64,000 nucleotides of DNA from Antonospora locustae (lineage: Eukaryota > Microsporidia): contig CM017447.1 of the NCBI GenBank assembly GCA_007674295.1, positions 62,001 to 126,000 on the forward strand, written 5' to 3'. The position numbers and the translations under genes were made by a program. The notes under the pieces are model-generated. The model searched no databases. It was not told the DNA's origin and saw only the letters and a program-made list of their open reading frames with translations. Below, one piece after another: positions 28,901 through 37,999 of this stretch; positions within the stretch are counted from its first letter, which is position 1; every line of letters begins with the position of its first letter.

Positions 28901-30316
28901 TTATTCAGCTTCCAGGTTCTTTAGACACTTTAACAAAGAGTTCTCTCTCAAAAGTTTGTTGAGCTCTGCAACAGAAAGAACAGCGCCGTTCTCTTGCTTT
29001 TTCTTTATGATCTGAATGTCATTTAATTCCTTGATAACATCGTTAACACTAAGCTCTGCACTTTGTAACGGCGAATTTAGTGCCTTTCTTGCATTGGCGC
29101 CGAAAACAGGGCTCTTTTTTCTGGTAGCTGAGGGCACAGAAACAGCTGACTTGAGTGACCCAAAGGACGGAACAACATATGCTGCCTCTTCTACCAGGTT
29201 CAGTTTCTCTGGTCTCTCCAGCTTTACGAAATCCTCAACTTCCCCAATCCACTCGCTCTTCGCTAGATTGGAAAATTCTACTTTGTTTATTTCCCTTCCA
29301 TAGTAGTCGTACATCATTATACGGTTATCCTCCTTCATGTAATTTGTGACTGAAACTATGAAGTAGGACCCGTTTGGAGACCATGAAAATAGGGATGCCC
29401 CAAGAACCTTGAACTTGGCTGTTATCTTCAACGTTTGCACATCGTATATTTCAATGTTTCCAGCCAGGTTTTCAAAGCCACAGAAAGCAACTAGGTTCAT
29501 GTGTGCGTTGAAGAAGACTCTATTTCTCACACCGCTGGGAAACGACTTCACTACGCTGCACTGATGGTCGTAAATTGACACAAGGCTCGGCTGGTGGCCA
29601 GAACAGACAACAAATCGCGATTTGAGAAAGGAGAAGAACAACGGTGGGTCAAGAACATCAACCTCCCTGAAGCTTAGACTATCGATGTTGAAGAAGTAGA
29701 GGTAGTCGTGTCCATAGTAGCTGTTGGAGACATACCTTGCGGTTACAAGAAACAGAAAGTTTCCGTTTCCATCTGTCTTGGTGTCGAGCCTTTCAAGAGT
29801 TTCCAACATAAGGTCGGCAACAACAGAATCTTTCCAGATCTCCAGCTTGAAATGGCTTTGCCCAGCGCTTTTCACTCTCTGAACCATGACTATGAACTCG
29901 CCAAATACCTTGAAGTAAAAAATATTTTCAAACGTCTTCGTCTCTGAGTTCGTGATTTTATGCACATACAGCGTGGAGGCTCTGGAGAACGACACAAACA
30001 CAGATGAGAGGGAAAACGCATTTATGTCTTTGTGCAGAAACAGTTCTTTGTCGTGGGAGTATATGAACAGGTCTTTTTTAAGCGTCAGCGCACCGCCAAA
30101 ACATCCGCATTCTGATATCTGCAGCTGTTTGCAATCTTCAATTTTGTATTCTTTTACAGTGCTTTTCCGCTTTGTGTTGTAAAACGTCAAAACACCGTTC
30201 CAGTAACTTAAAACTGTGTTGCTGCTGTATGCATATGTCTCTGATGGATATGTAGTTTCTTCGTTGGAAAATAAGTCAATGACCAATCCTCTTTCACAAA
30301 GTGCTATTACAGTCAT
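28901..30316 (-). CDS. eIF2A, alternative initiation factor
   Basis: WD-repeat translation factor eIF2A. The 471 residues form an N-terminal beta-propeller. The diagnostic segment is RNRVFFNAHMNLVAFCGFENLAGNIEIYD (about 255-283), then FSWSPNGSYFI (about 301-311). A charged helical tail (about 425-471) follows. The family binds the 40S subunit and can deliver Met-tRNAi without GTP. Human eIF2A has 585 residues and yeast 642, so the C-terminus is short. ATG 30316; a CCC lies 14 bases upstream on the coding strand, further than usual. Confidence 0.85.
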   Translation of the reverse strand: MTVIALCERGLVIDLFSNEETTYPSETYAYSSNTVLSYWNGVLTFYNTKRKSTVKEYKIEDCKQLQISECGCFGGALTLKKDLFIYSHDKELFLHKDINAFSLSSVFVSFSRASTLYVHKITNSETKTFENIFYFKVFGEFIVMVQRVKSAGQSHFKLEIWKDSVVADLMLETLERLDTKTDGNGNFLFLVTARYVSNSYYGHDYLYFFNIDSLSFREVDVLDPPLFFSFLKSRFVVCSGHQPSLVSIYDHQCSVVKSFPSGVRNRVFFNAHMNLVAFCGFENLAGNIEIYDVQTLKITAKFKVLGASLFSWSPNGSYFIVSVTNYMKEDNRIMMYDYYGREINKVEFSNLAKSEWIGEVEDFVKLERPEKLNLVEEAAYVVPSFGSLKSAVSVPSATRKKSPVFGANARKALNSPLQSAELSVNDVIKELNDIQIIKKKQENGAVLSVAELNKLLRENSLLKCLKNLEAE

Positions 30317-30826
30317 TTTAGGCAGCTCAGGGAGTTTAAAGTAAATGTTTTTAAAAGTATGGGCTAATATTTATAGTGTGAAATCAAAATCTGCTCTCCG
30401 CCTTGCATGGAGTTCCGTTAATATTCTGTTGTTTTGATATGACAAGAATGTGCAGAGAGAATACCTTGCTTGGATTTCGAGCCAAAAGCAAAAACTTTGC
30501 CATATAACATTTGTTGTGAAACACGGTGAGTGCATCCTTGTGTGAATACTTAGTTCTGCAAGGTGCTTCAACAGCCTACCTTGCTGACACTGTTTTACTT
30601 ATACACCGCATATATGTCTCCTTTTGGCGTGCTTTCTCTGATATTGGCTCATCATCTGCTTCATAGACACTGCTGTCTGTGTAGGTATAATAACCATTTC
30701 TACTGTACTAAAGTGCGATTGACACTGTAACAACTGATGCAGACCTTAAAACAACTGTTTTAAATGCAGGCACAGAATTGGACTGTTTTTCAGCATGCTC
30801 TATAAAACCGTTTAGAAAGATGCGGA
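30317..30826. other. 510-bp intergenic region; contains an 8-bp inverted repeat
   Basis: Upstream of two divergent genes. The only structure I can support is TTAAAACA-AC-TGTTTTAA at 30746-30763. A CCTTTTGGC at about 30620 resembles U2 snRNA but lacks the branch-site box. No gene called. Confidence 0.4.
30746..30763. repeat. inverted repeat TTAAAACA-N2-TGTTTTAA
   Basis: Perfect 8-bp arms with a 2-base spacer, 64 bp upstream of ATG 30827. It could be a binding site for a dimeric regulator or chance in A/T-rich DNA. Confidence 0.5.
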
Positions 30827-31612
30827 ATGAAAAAACTTGTACTCATCGAGTATATAAGCAACAATAGACTTAGAGTTTATGACGAGAGGTCTTCGAACGA
30901 AATTTCATCGCTTGAGCAGGCAAAAAGTATGGTGAAGGAAAGTGGAGCGGAGGTTGTTATCTTAATTGCTCCGTTCTATGTGGACGAGTGTATGTGCAGA
31001 GAATACATCAATCAGCTATTGGAGCTCACAGATACAGAAGACATTCAAATTGCAAGGCCGTCTCTACTGTGCATGTGCACTTTTGAGAAGGAAAATGTCT
31101 TTTACATAAACATCAACATAGCAGACAAAGATGACATATGCACTGTGGACTGCGGCTCAGTCATAAACGAAGCATCGTGCAAGATAGAGGTCGAAGAAAT
31201 CAAGAAATCTGTTATGGCAGAAGAGCACAGTGTTGAGTGCTTCGTTGAGGTAGTTAGGGATCGTGCCATTTACCCAAACCTGTGCTGCAGGTTTGAAGAC
31301 CATGTGGATACTGTTGTTAGCAAAATATACAATCTCCTGAAGGTCAGCACAGGAGGAAAGGACTTGGCCACAAACATATATGTTGACAGCAGAAGTGTAC
31401 AGCTCAAAACAACCTTTAAAAACAAGTTTGCCATGAGCATGTGTATGAATGAAGGAGACGCTCTAGGTAAAGCAACATTTCTGGAGGTTCCTGGTTTTGT
31501 GAAGGATGTTTCCTTTATTTGGAAAACCACAGACGAAAATGCTGTACTGATAGGCGCACTTAAAGCAATGAACAAATGGAAAGCATGCCATGGTCTGTTT
31601 CTTCGTCACTAA
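30827..31612 (+). CDS. hypothetical protein, possibly a degenerate actin-related protein
   Basis: A 261-residue protein without a secure family. Some elements recall the actin fold: EVVILIAPFYVDECMCREYINQLLE (about 41-65) looks like the actin segment leading to the second phosphate loop, DICTVDCGSVINEASCKIEV (about 106-125) like its VVDSG...T..PV strand pair, and FIWKTTDENAVLIGALKAMNKW (about 230-251) like the WIGGSILAS end. Actin has 375 residues, so large parts would be missing. ATG 30827; no CCC signal. Treat the actin idea as a guess to be tested by structure prediction. Confidence 0.45.
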   Translation: MKKLVLIEYISNNRLRVYDERSSNEISSLEQAKSMVKESGAEVVILIAPFYVDECMCREYINQLLELTDTEDIQIARPSLLCMCTFEKENVFYININIADKDDICTVDCGSVINEASCKIEVEEIKKSVMAEEHSVECFVEVVRDRAIYPNLCCRFEDHVDTVVSKIYNLLKVSTGGKDLATNIYVDSRSVQLKTTFKNKFAMSMCMNEGDALGKATFLEVPGFVKDVSFIWKTTDENAVLIGALKAMNKWKACHGLFLRH

Positions 31613-31799
31613 ATGTAACATCTTGTGGCGAGTCCAGCTGCATTTTAATTCTCTCGTCTGTTGAAGGAGAGGCTAGTGAAGCCTCAATCACACATTCCAA
31701 GGTGGAAGGCTTAGAGTGCCTCAACATACTTGCAAAGATCCATTTTTCAGTAATTCCTGATTCCAGCCAATTACTTACAAAAATATTCTATGCCCTACA

Positions 31800-32831
31800 A
31801 TGAAGCAGGTCGATAAACTTATAAATGCAGAGGACTACGACTCAATCCTGGATTTGGAGGGACAAGAGTATGATGAGTACAAGTGCATCGCACTTATCAA
31901 GCTAGAAAGGTTCAAGGAGGCGCTAAAGTACACCAAGCCACTTTCATTTGAGTTTGCTTATATAAACTACAGACTGAAAAGGTTTAAGAAGTGTTTGAAG
32001 CTTATAGATAAAAATGTAAATAACAGAGAGTTGAAGTTTCAGCTTCTTAGGGCTCAGACACTATACAACCTTGGAAGATACAACGATGCATATAGCATAC
32101 TTATACATTGTCCCCTGGATGATGAAATTGTTATAAACCTGGAGGCAATTAGAAGTATGGCATCGATAGCTGCTTGCAGCGATGATAACGCTCCTGCAAA
32201 ATGCTCTCTAATCAAAAAGGACTGCCAATCATTGTTTAGCGACCTCTCAAACTACAGATTCAAGGACGAAGAGCTGGAGGAGGAGTTTAGATATAACCAG
32301 ACATTTGTGCATGTGTTAAATGAGCAGAAATACTTGAGTGTTCTGAAAGAGCTGTGCGGTCGATACAGGCACGGTGTTATTCGAAGACAACTTGACAATT
32401 TGTTAGGACACTTTGATGACATTGATAGGAAAAAACTTAGAAGCTCTGACTGCGAGATACTGCGGTTTAACAGAGGAGATGTTACTTTTTTCAGACATCC
32501 TGTCCACTATCAGCACAATTTTGTAAATGCAAAGAACAGGTACTGGCCTTTAAGCGACTATTACTGCTACAAGAAAGCGCGTGAGATGGACTACGATGTT
32601 GGAGATGCAGTAATACCACGTGCATCAAACAATTTGCTGCTGCTCAACGCATTTCTTCATCTGAAGAGAATGTTTCGAGGAGAGAGGTTTAGCCGAAAGT
32701 TCTTTGTAAAAAGAGCCAACACTAATGCATGGAAAATTGTGGAGCTTCTGTCTATGAAAAGGACGGAATTGGAGGAGAACAAAGGTCGTCTCATGAGATT
32801 TCTATGCAATCTGGCTGGTTTTACTGTGTAA
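31800..32831 (+). CDS. SRP72: SRP72-like signal recognition particle subunit
   Basis: TPR protein of the signal recognition particle, which targets secretory proteins to the ER. The 343 residues open with helical repeats: YDEYKCIALIKLERFKEALKY (about 23-43), FEFAYINYRLKRFKKCLKLID (about 50-70), LLRAQTLYNLGRYNDAYSIL (about 82-101), as in SRP72. The C-terminal half contains a segment around RYWPLSDYYCYKKARE with aromatic and basic residues. The usual SRP72 is about 640-670 residues. ATG 31800 has CCC four bases upstream. The SRP RNA was looked for in the gaps but not found. Confidence 0.78.
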   Translation: MKQVDKLINAEDYDSILDLEGQEYDEYKCIALIKLERFKEALKYTKPLSFEFAYINYRLKRFKKCLKLIDKNVNNRELKFQLLRAQTLYNLGRYNDAYSILIHCPLDDEIVINLEAIRSMASIAACSDDNAPAKCSLIKKDCQSLFSDLSNYRFKDEELEEEFRYNQTFVHVLNEQKYLSVLKELCGRYRHGVIRRQLDNLLGHFDDIDRKKLRSSDCEILRFNRGDVTFFRHPVHYQHNFVNAKNRYWPLSDYYCYKKAREMDYDVGDAVIPRASNNLLLLNAFLHLKRMFRGERFSRKFFVKRANTNAWKIVELLSMKRTELEENKGRLMRFLCNLAGFTV

Positions 32832-33481
32832 GTATGGCCAATACTTAACAAAAAGTATGCATGTAATGTTACAGATTTGCCTGTGTGAAGATCTTGAAGT
32901 AAAGAATAGTACTGCAAGAGCCCTCTGCAATTTGTTTATCACAGAATACAAGGCATGCTCTTGGTAAGTATGCGTAATCATAACAATGTAAACGTGTTTT
33001 TTGTTTGTGCTACAACACCCAGCCACCACATGTGTTAAGTAATAAGAGTATCTTACAGTTGCTCAAAAATAAAGAGGAGCCCTTGCGAATGTGCTTATTT
33101 TTTGTTTTGTCACTCTATTAATTATCTTAAAAACAAACCCCGCGCGTATTCTTGTATGCTTGTATGATTCCATTGCCTTTTACTTTAGAATCCCGCATGC
33201 TCGATGTAAACCGTGCCGCCTTGTAAAAGGCTTTAGTTTAAACATCTGCTTTCTTTTCATACTTCTGTGTTTCCAGAACATGGCTTCTCGCCTTTGGCAG
33301 AGCACAGAGCCGTCTGCGAGTGCAAAACTTTCTGCCGCTAAGACACATGTAGCTGAAAAGAAAGTCTAGCAAATGTCATGGTGCACAAGTATCGTATCAA
33401 ATGAACTTGCTTTGCGTACTGCCTGATGCACTATGTCCAGCAGCTGGAAAATGATTGTGAATTAAAAATTTTACCCACATC
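32832..33481. other. 650-bp intergenic region with a candidate U5 RNA
   Basis: Lies between SRP72 and eS7. It holds the U5-like fold described separately (33140-33235) and the start signal of eS7. One open frame (33091-33369) runs across the fold but begins at GTG and has no ATG before codon 64, so I do not call it. Confidence 0.4.
33140..33235 (+). ncRNA. candidate U5 snRNA
   Basis: The exact U5 loop 1 string GCCTTTTACT is at 33175-33184, enclosed by GATTC/GAATC (33166-33170, 33188-33192) and by GTATGC/GCATGC (33154-33159, 33195-33200). Downstream come TAAACC (33207-33212) and a terminal hairpin GCCTT-GTAA-AAGGC (33218-33231), in the order seen in U5, which has TAAACC, the Sm site, then a GGCC..AAGGC hairpin. 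The U-rich Sm site expected between the last two is missing, which is the main objection. Ends are approximate. Confidence 0.4.
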
Positions 33482-34012
33482 ATGTCAGAGCAGACAGAGC
33501 ACGAGAAAAAGGTAGCGCAGGAGATAAAAAAGCTGTATTCGCAGGACATGTCGGGCGAGTTCGGTGACAAGCTCAGTGATATAAGAATACAGACAATCGA
33601 CAGAGAACAAGGCAAAAAGATTTTGCTGATAAGAGTTCCAGAGGAGGTGCTCGAAGTCGTCCACATAGGCTACTCTAAGCTCTCAGGAAAACTAAAGGCT
33701 CTTTATCCCGACTTCCATACTTTAGTAATCAGAAACACACCCATTGTGAATGTTTCCTCAATAAAGGGAAATGTATACCGCATTGATTCCAAGAACACGA
33801 AAAAAAGCGTACATGAGAACTGGATCAGGGACCTTTGTTATCCTGCACTGGTTGAGATGAGGAAGACTGATGTTTTTAACGGGTGCGAAAGAATTGAAAG
33901 TGCGCTTGTGAGCAGCAACAGCAACTACAGTGATGACGACTTTGCTGCAATGGAATGTGCCTTCAAGACACTGACAGGTAGAACCATACACTATGGAAAC
34001 ATCTTCTACTGA
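33482..34012 (+). CDS. RPS7: Ribosomal protein eS7
   Basis: Small-subunit ribosomal protein eS7. The 176 residues follow the family: an N-terminal helix, GKKILLIRVPEEVLEVVHIGYSKLSGKL (about 44-71), ALYPDFHTLVIRN, VHENWIRDLCYPALV (about 109-123) and the end FKTLTGRTIHYGNIFY. ATG 33482 has CCC five bases upstream and AAATTT before that. No intron is needed, although microsporidian introns often lie at the 5' end of ribosomal protein genes. Confidence 0.93.
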   Translation: MSEQTEHEKKVAQEIKKLYSQDMSGEFGDKLSDIRIQTIDREQGKKILLIRVPEEVLEVVHIGYSKLSGKLKALYPDFHTLVIRNTPIVNVSSIKGNVYRIDSKNTKKSVHENWIRDLCYPALVEMRKTDVFNGCERIESALVSSNSNYSDDDFAAMECAFKTLTGRTIHYGNIFY

Positions 34013-34154
34013 GAATCTATATTAATAAAGAGACATGCTTTTGTCCTGAAGGTTTTTATTATGTTATCAGACATATGGCAGTCTTTCTGCATCGATGAAC
34101 ACCACTGTACACAAAAACAGCACCACGACATTCAAACAAGGACAGAGAGCCCTG

Positions 34155-35039
34155 CTATCCAAAGATTCTCTTGTGAATGGAATATAGGAGAACATATTGC
34201 GAGTTTATGTCATACATCTCATTGCATTTGTCCAGCAAATGTCTTCTATAGTCAATTCTACCTATTTTGTATGTTTTCAAGTCTTTCTCTTCGAGCTTTC
34301 TCTCCTCGTTCACCATCTTTATGTAATTCTTAGTAAAGTCAAGAATCTCTTTTCTTCGTTCAGCATTCTCTATCTTTCTCAGGCGGAGATTGTCTGCCCA
34401 TGTTTTCTTGTGCAGGTTCAGAAGCATCTTCTGCTCAAGCTCGTTCTTTTTGTAACCAATGCTGATTGAGTAGTATTGTCTGTTAAGACCATGAATGATA
34501 GAAACAAGTGTTGGCTTGTTGAGATATCCTATGTTAGATGTGACCTGTCTTGGCTCCGAGCTGAACATGTGTGGCTGGCTGCTAATTGTGCGAAACGCAT
34601 CAATAACGACCTTTCCCTTAACACTCTGTATTGGGTCCACTACAACAGCTACAGCCCTCTTGTCCAGCTGCTCAAAGCTCTGTTGTGTCTGGATATCCAC
34701 GTTGCTCAACCAGCATCCAAATCCTGGGTGCGAGTGGTACCATCCAACAACAGACTCGCCTCTGCCGGTCAGTTTCAGAATATCCATCATCTTTGTTTGA
34801 TACACAGGGTCCACCGCCTCCACTGTAACTCCAGTGCCCGTCTGCGGCATTGCAAAAACATCTACAACCTTGATTGTGTACTCGTCCAGGTACTCTCCAA
34901 GCATAAGTCCCATCACCTCCATGGGCACGCCTGACCTTGCATGCTTGAGCATCTTGAGAAGAGCCAATGCCGATATCTGTATTGTTTCGGAGGTGTCCGG
35001 AAAATCCTCGTTTTCGTTGTACGATGCAAATTCAAACAT
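34155..35039 (-). CDS. RPN11: RPN11/PSMD14, proteasome lid deubiquitinase
   Basis: JAMM metalloprotease of the 26S proteasome lid that cuts ubiquitin chains from substrates. The 294 residues contain [13 protein letters not shown] with the catalytic Glu, the zinc motif [14 protein letters not shown] (H-x-H-x10-D, about 105-118), and the RPN11 insert [22 protein letters not shown]. The C-terminal helical bundle region is present. I use ATG 35039 (CCC six bases up); ATG 35051 would add four residues and the frame extends to a GTG at 35060. Near the full length of the yeast protein (306). Confidence 0.95.
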   Translation of the reverse strand: MFEFASYNENEDFPDTSETIQISALALLKMLKHARSGVPMEVMGLMLGEYLDEYTIKVVDVFAMPQTGTGVTVEAVDPVYQTKMMDILKLTGRGESVVGWYHSHPGFGCWLSNVDIQTQQSFEQLDKRAVAVVVDPIQSVKGKVVIDAFRTISSQPHMFSSEPRQVTSNIGYLNKPTLVSIIHGLNRQYYSISIGYKKNELEQKMLLNLHKKTWADNLRLRKIENAERRKEILDFTKNYIKMVNEERKLEEKDLKTYKIGRIDYRRHLLDKCNEMYDINSQYVLLYSIHKRIFG

Positions 35040-35160
35040 ATGGATGGGCATAAATAACACCCTTTATTATTGCGAATTCCATCAGAGACAGAAGAGCATA
35101 ACAGTGGCTGTCACACTGATACATAAAATATCCCTTTAAAGGGCTGTGCATAGGACGCAA

Positions 35161-35487
35161 CTATGTGTAGTAGAAGGGCCGGCCAATGTCTATACCGTAC
35201 TCCTCGAGTGCCTTTTCTAGGTCGCACATCTGAAGCGTCACCTTCTTTTCACGTGGCATTCTCTTGTCCTTCAGTGCAGCTTTCTGGTATATCTTGTGGT
35301 ACTGCATTGCAGAAGTTGCTATGTCCGTAATAAACTTTTGGCCAATGAGTGCTACATACTTCTTGACATTAGGGTCCGAGCACTCAAGTCCCGCCTTGTG
35401 CATGATATGCTCTGTCACTGCATCTGGAAGTAGAGGCTTGAAATTCTCTAGCTCTTCCTTGAATTTGTTAAACACCTCCTCATCCAT
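35161..35487 (-). CDS. TAF10: TAF10, TFIID/SAGA histone-fold subunit
   Basis: Histone-fold subunit shared by TFIID and SAGA. Of 108 residues the fold spans almost all: LPDAVTEHIMHKAGLECSDPNVKKYVALIGQKFITDIATSA (about 20-60) and KVTLQMCDLEKALEEYGIDIGRPFY at the end, as in TAF10. ATG 35487 has CCCC one base upstream; the frame continues to a TTG at 35529. It sits between RPN11 and PSF1, all three on the minus strand. NC2-beta, another histone-fold transcription factor, is at 51.6-52 kb. Confidence 0.93.
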   Translation of the reverse strand: MDEEVFNKFKEELENFKPLLPDAVTEHIMHKAGLECSDPNVKKYVALIGQKFITDIATSAMQYHKIYQKAALKDKRMPREKKVTLQMCDLEKALEEYGIDIGRPFYYT

Positions 35488-35488
35488 A

Positions 35489-35492
35489 GGGG
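35489..35492 (-). promoter_or_regulatory. CCCC start signal of TAF10 gene
   Basis: CCCC on the coding strand, one base before ATG 35487; excludes the upstream TTG extension. Confidence 0.55.
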
Positions 35493-35579
35493 CTTGTTGA
35501 CGTCTCTCTCCGAGCACATATGCACACAAAGTACCGAGATGTATGCATCGGAGTTCACAGCCACCTCTGCAGTACTGTG

Positions 35580-36146
35580 CTAACCAATTACCACGGCCAG
35601 CTTCATAGTTATCAGATGATCAACAGCCTTACGTCTTAGAAAGTAGACTTTGTCCTTCTTTAGCTCCAGAAACTCATCGCCGTCCATGACAACGCCGCAG
35701 TCATCAAGCGTCAATATCTGGACATACAAGTCAAGCGGTGGCTCTCCCTCTACAAAGTCAAGAAATGGAAACTCAAGGTAACGTAACTCCATCGCATTCT
35801 TTACATCCTTACAGAGCTGCAGATGTTGTAGACTCTTGCATAGCTCTTTTCCTTGAAACAGACTGCTTTGCACCATCTGAATTCTCCAGAACTTGTAATT
35901 TCGCAAAATCCGCATGTTTCTATTCAAAAAGTTTTTGAGTAGCATGTAGTTGAGTGATATCTCCTCGTTAACTTCGTCCTCGCCTGTATTTTCACGAATC
36001 CATTCCATTTTCTTCTGAATTATTTTGTTTTCCTTTTCCATCTCTGTTAATAGCTCCTCGTCTCTTCTGGAGAATTTCGATGCTTGAATAATCTTCAGCA
36101 GCTTAGATCCACTCTCTCCAAGCCTCATAAAATATATTTTTTGCAT
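35580..36146 (-). CDS. PSF1: GINS subunit PSF1
   Basis: Component of the GINS ring that joins CDC45 and MCM2-7 in the replicative helicase. The 188-residue product aligns along PSF1: an N-terminal helical A-domain with LLKNFLNRNMRILRNYKFWRIQMVQSS (about 69-95), matching the conserved LLRNRRC..YL..RL.RIR segment, and a C-terminal B-domain PPLDLYVQILTLDDCGVVMDG ... YFLRRKAVDHLI (about 136-180), matching PPK-LYIEVR ... HFLPR. ATG 36146; the alternative ATG at 36128 removes six residues. No CCC signal. Usual length about 200. Confidence 0.88.
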   Translation of the reverse strand: MQKIYFMRLGESGSKLLKIIQASKFSRRDEELLTEMEKENKIIQKKMEWIRENTGEDEVNEEISLNYMLLKNFLNRNMRILRNYKFWRIQMVQSSLFQGKELCKSLQHLQLCKDVKNAMELRYLEFPFLDFVEGEPPLDLYVQILTLDDCGVVMDGDEFLELKKDKVYFLRRKAVDHLITMKLAVVIG

Positions 36147-36376
36147 CTTTTATGTTCTGAATGCAGAATATTATTTCAAGCCTCTCGAAGATGTGTGCCG
36201 TCAAAGTTCAACAGATGGTCAAGGCTTTTTGCATATCGTCGCACAAGTGCTTGGTCCAGAGATATCAACCGCTGCTACATGGAATCCACAGTCCATGTTG
36301 AATGATTCTACTTAATTGTCTCGGTCAAGAGTAAAAGTATAGATAGCAAAATGTCAACTCATTCAAAATTACCCAT

Positions 36377-37423
36377 ATGAGCAGCAATGTGCTGTGCGGT
36401 TATGAAGATAATCGACACAATCTATCATTTGACATCCAAAGAGACAGATCAGATAAAGATTACAAGACAATTATTCTAGACGAGGGCCGTGTTGATCCGT
36501 CGAGCGGGTATGAAGCAGTGCCATTTTTTTACTTCTACCGCTTTGTCACAAGAAAGATTCTCCTTGATACGAATCTACCATACTACCAGGGGTTTTTTGA
36601 CATCGCATTCTACATCGTTTACTACTATTTCAGAAGCACGATGAGAGAGAGGTGCAATGCCGCAACATCTGTTGTGATGACAAACAACGAGGTTTCTGCA
36701 TCGGATGACTCCTTTGTTGCACTCTGTGTCGAGAAGAAATCCATAGAGAACTCCCCTGTAAATATGCTAGGAGACCAGCGGAGCTGTATGGCAGAAAGGA
36801 TACTGTCTGAAAACTACTATGCAAACAAGAATACTGACTACATCACAGACGAAAACTTTGAAAACATAGCAAGACTCTGTATAGACAAGAACACATACAT
36901 AAGGTGCAGAACTGTTGTCTGGAATGTCATCTACGAAAGAGTGTTGAAGATATATCACGAGTCGCCCTCCACATACTTCACTTATAAGGAAAGGCTGATA
37001 CAAATGCTGAACTCCAAGGGTGTAGATGTTGAGTCTTTTGAGAACATATACTTTATTGATACCTCATTCTTCACGCTTATGTCGCGAAATGTTGATGGTG
37101 CAGACAACATACTGGCGATGTACGATGCAATTCTATCGTTTCCAGACTACGGATTGTTTTTATTCCTGTACCACTATAGCGACATCATTGGAAGAAAAGA
37201 GAAAATCAGGTCAATTGAGTCCGATCTGAGAAAACGCATTGAAAAAGTGGAGAGAATATTTAACCGCCTCGAAAGCACTACTGCTGCAAGAAATTGCAAA
37301 GAAGATGTATGCATAAATGCAACGCTCATCTCTATTCCAATTGGCGTAGTATTAGGTGTTGCAGCATTTACAATGATCCTTTCATTCAGGGTAGTTTTTA
37401 GAATAGGGGCTGCAACTAACTAG
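36377..37423 (+). CDS. TBC-domain Rab GAP with C-terminal membrane anchor (TBC1D20/GYP8-like)
   Basis: Stimulates GTP hydrolysis by a Rab. The 348 residues contain both catalytic TBC motifs: IILDEGR (I-x-x-D-x-x-R, Arg38) and LPYYQGFFDIAF with Gln71. The later block FIDTSFFTLMSRNVDGADNILAMYDAILSFPDYGLFLFLYHY (about 224-265) fits the TBC1D20 C-lobe. A C-terminal hydrophobic segment (about 317-340) would anchor it, as in TBC1D20/Gyp8 at the ER, where the target is Rab1/Ypt1. A divergent insert with acidic residues lies at about 95-150. ATG 36377 has CCC two bases upstream. Confidence 0.78.
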   Translation: MSSNVLCGYEDNRHNLSFDIQRDRSDKDYKTIILDEGRVDPSSGYEAVPFFYFYRFVTRKILLDTNLPYYQGFFDIAFYIVYYYFRSTMRERCNAATSVVMTNNEVSASDDSFVALCVEKKSIENSPVNMLGDQRSCMAERILSENYYANKNTDYITDENFENIARLCIDKNTYIRCRTVVWNVIYERVLKIYHESPSTYFTYKERLIQMLNSKGVDVESFENIYFIDTSFFTLMSRNVDGADNILAMYDAILSFPDYGLFLFLYHYSDIIGRKEKIRSIESDLRKRIEKVERIFNRLESTTAARNCKEDVCINATLISIPIGVVLGVAAFTMILSFRVVFRIGAATN

Positions 37424-37999
37424 AAGCGAATGCCTAATCCACATAGCTTCAGAGGCAAAACGGATATTTACAACATGGATAAAGCTTTAATTCTACGTGC
37501 TTTTCACACATTATCTACTTCAAACGATTTTCCTACCATTATTGTGGCGTCAGGCCATGAATCAGAGGCTAGCAGCCTGTTCTCTTTCACAAATACGATC
37601 TGAATCTTGCTAAACAAGCACTATAACAAAACGCTTTTCAAGCCCAAGATCGAGTTTTCGTGTTTCTGCAGAGCGAGAAATGTCTACTGAGATGTATTCC
37701 CATGTACTTATTCGCGAGCCATCATATAAGCCAATAGTGCCAGACGATGACACAGTTCTGCTAGACTTTTCTGTGAGCAAAACACAAATCATAGCCATAT
37801 GCTCAAGGTGAACTACGTTGATGAGTTTTACTATATCTGTATGTATCAGTTACACAAGTGCAAACGTAAACACAGATTGCATTGTGTCCTTTATGGATTT
37901 ATAAGCATACACTCCAAGGCGTGAATGCATTGATGACCTCTTGCATCTAAGTTGAATGTTGAGCTACATAATAAAAAATGTTTTGCATGAAAGCCTTGA
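37424..37999. other. 576-bp intergenic region upstream of MCM8
   Basis: Contains one weak minus-strand candidate gene (37610-37798), listed separately. Two TTGATGA strings (near 37820 and 37940) were checked as snoRNA C boxes; no paired D box was found. Confidence 0.4.
37610..37798 (-). CDS. possible small protein, unknown
   Basis: A 62-residue ATG-started frame (MAMICVLLTEKSS ... LEKRFVIVLV). The alternation of hydrophobic and polar residues suggests a small beta barrel, and no low-complexity bias is seen. There is no CCC signal and no family match, and it sits in an otherwise empty 576-bp gap. It may be real, because the gap is long for this genome, but the support is thin. Confidence 0.25.
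   Translation of the reverse strand: MAMICVLLTEKSSRTVSSSGTIGLYDGSRISTWEYISVDISRSAETRKLDLGLEKRFVIVLV

Noticed and set aside
30615..30630. CCTTTTGGC resembling the U2 5' loop
   Set aside because: Flanking U2 blocks and the branch-site box are absent.
31576..31803. 75-codon frame between the actin-like gene and SRP72
   Set aside because: Overlaps both neighbours, no start signal, Ser-rich shadow composition.
33091..33369. 92-codon frame with hydrophobic start in the SRP72-eS7 gap
   Set aside because: Opens at GTG; the first ATG is at codon 64 and leaves 29 residues. It overlaps the U5-like fold.
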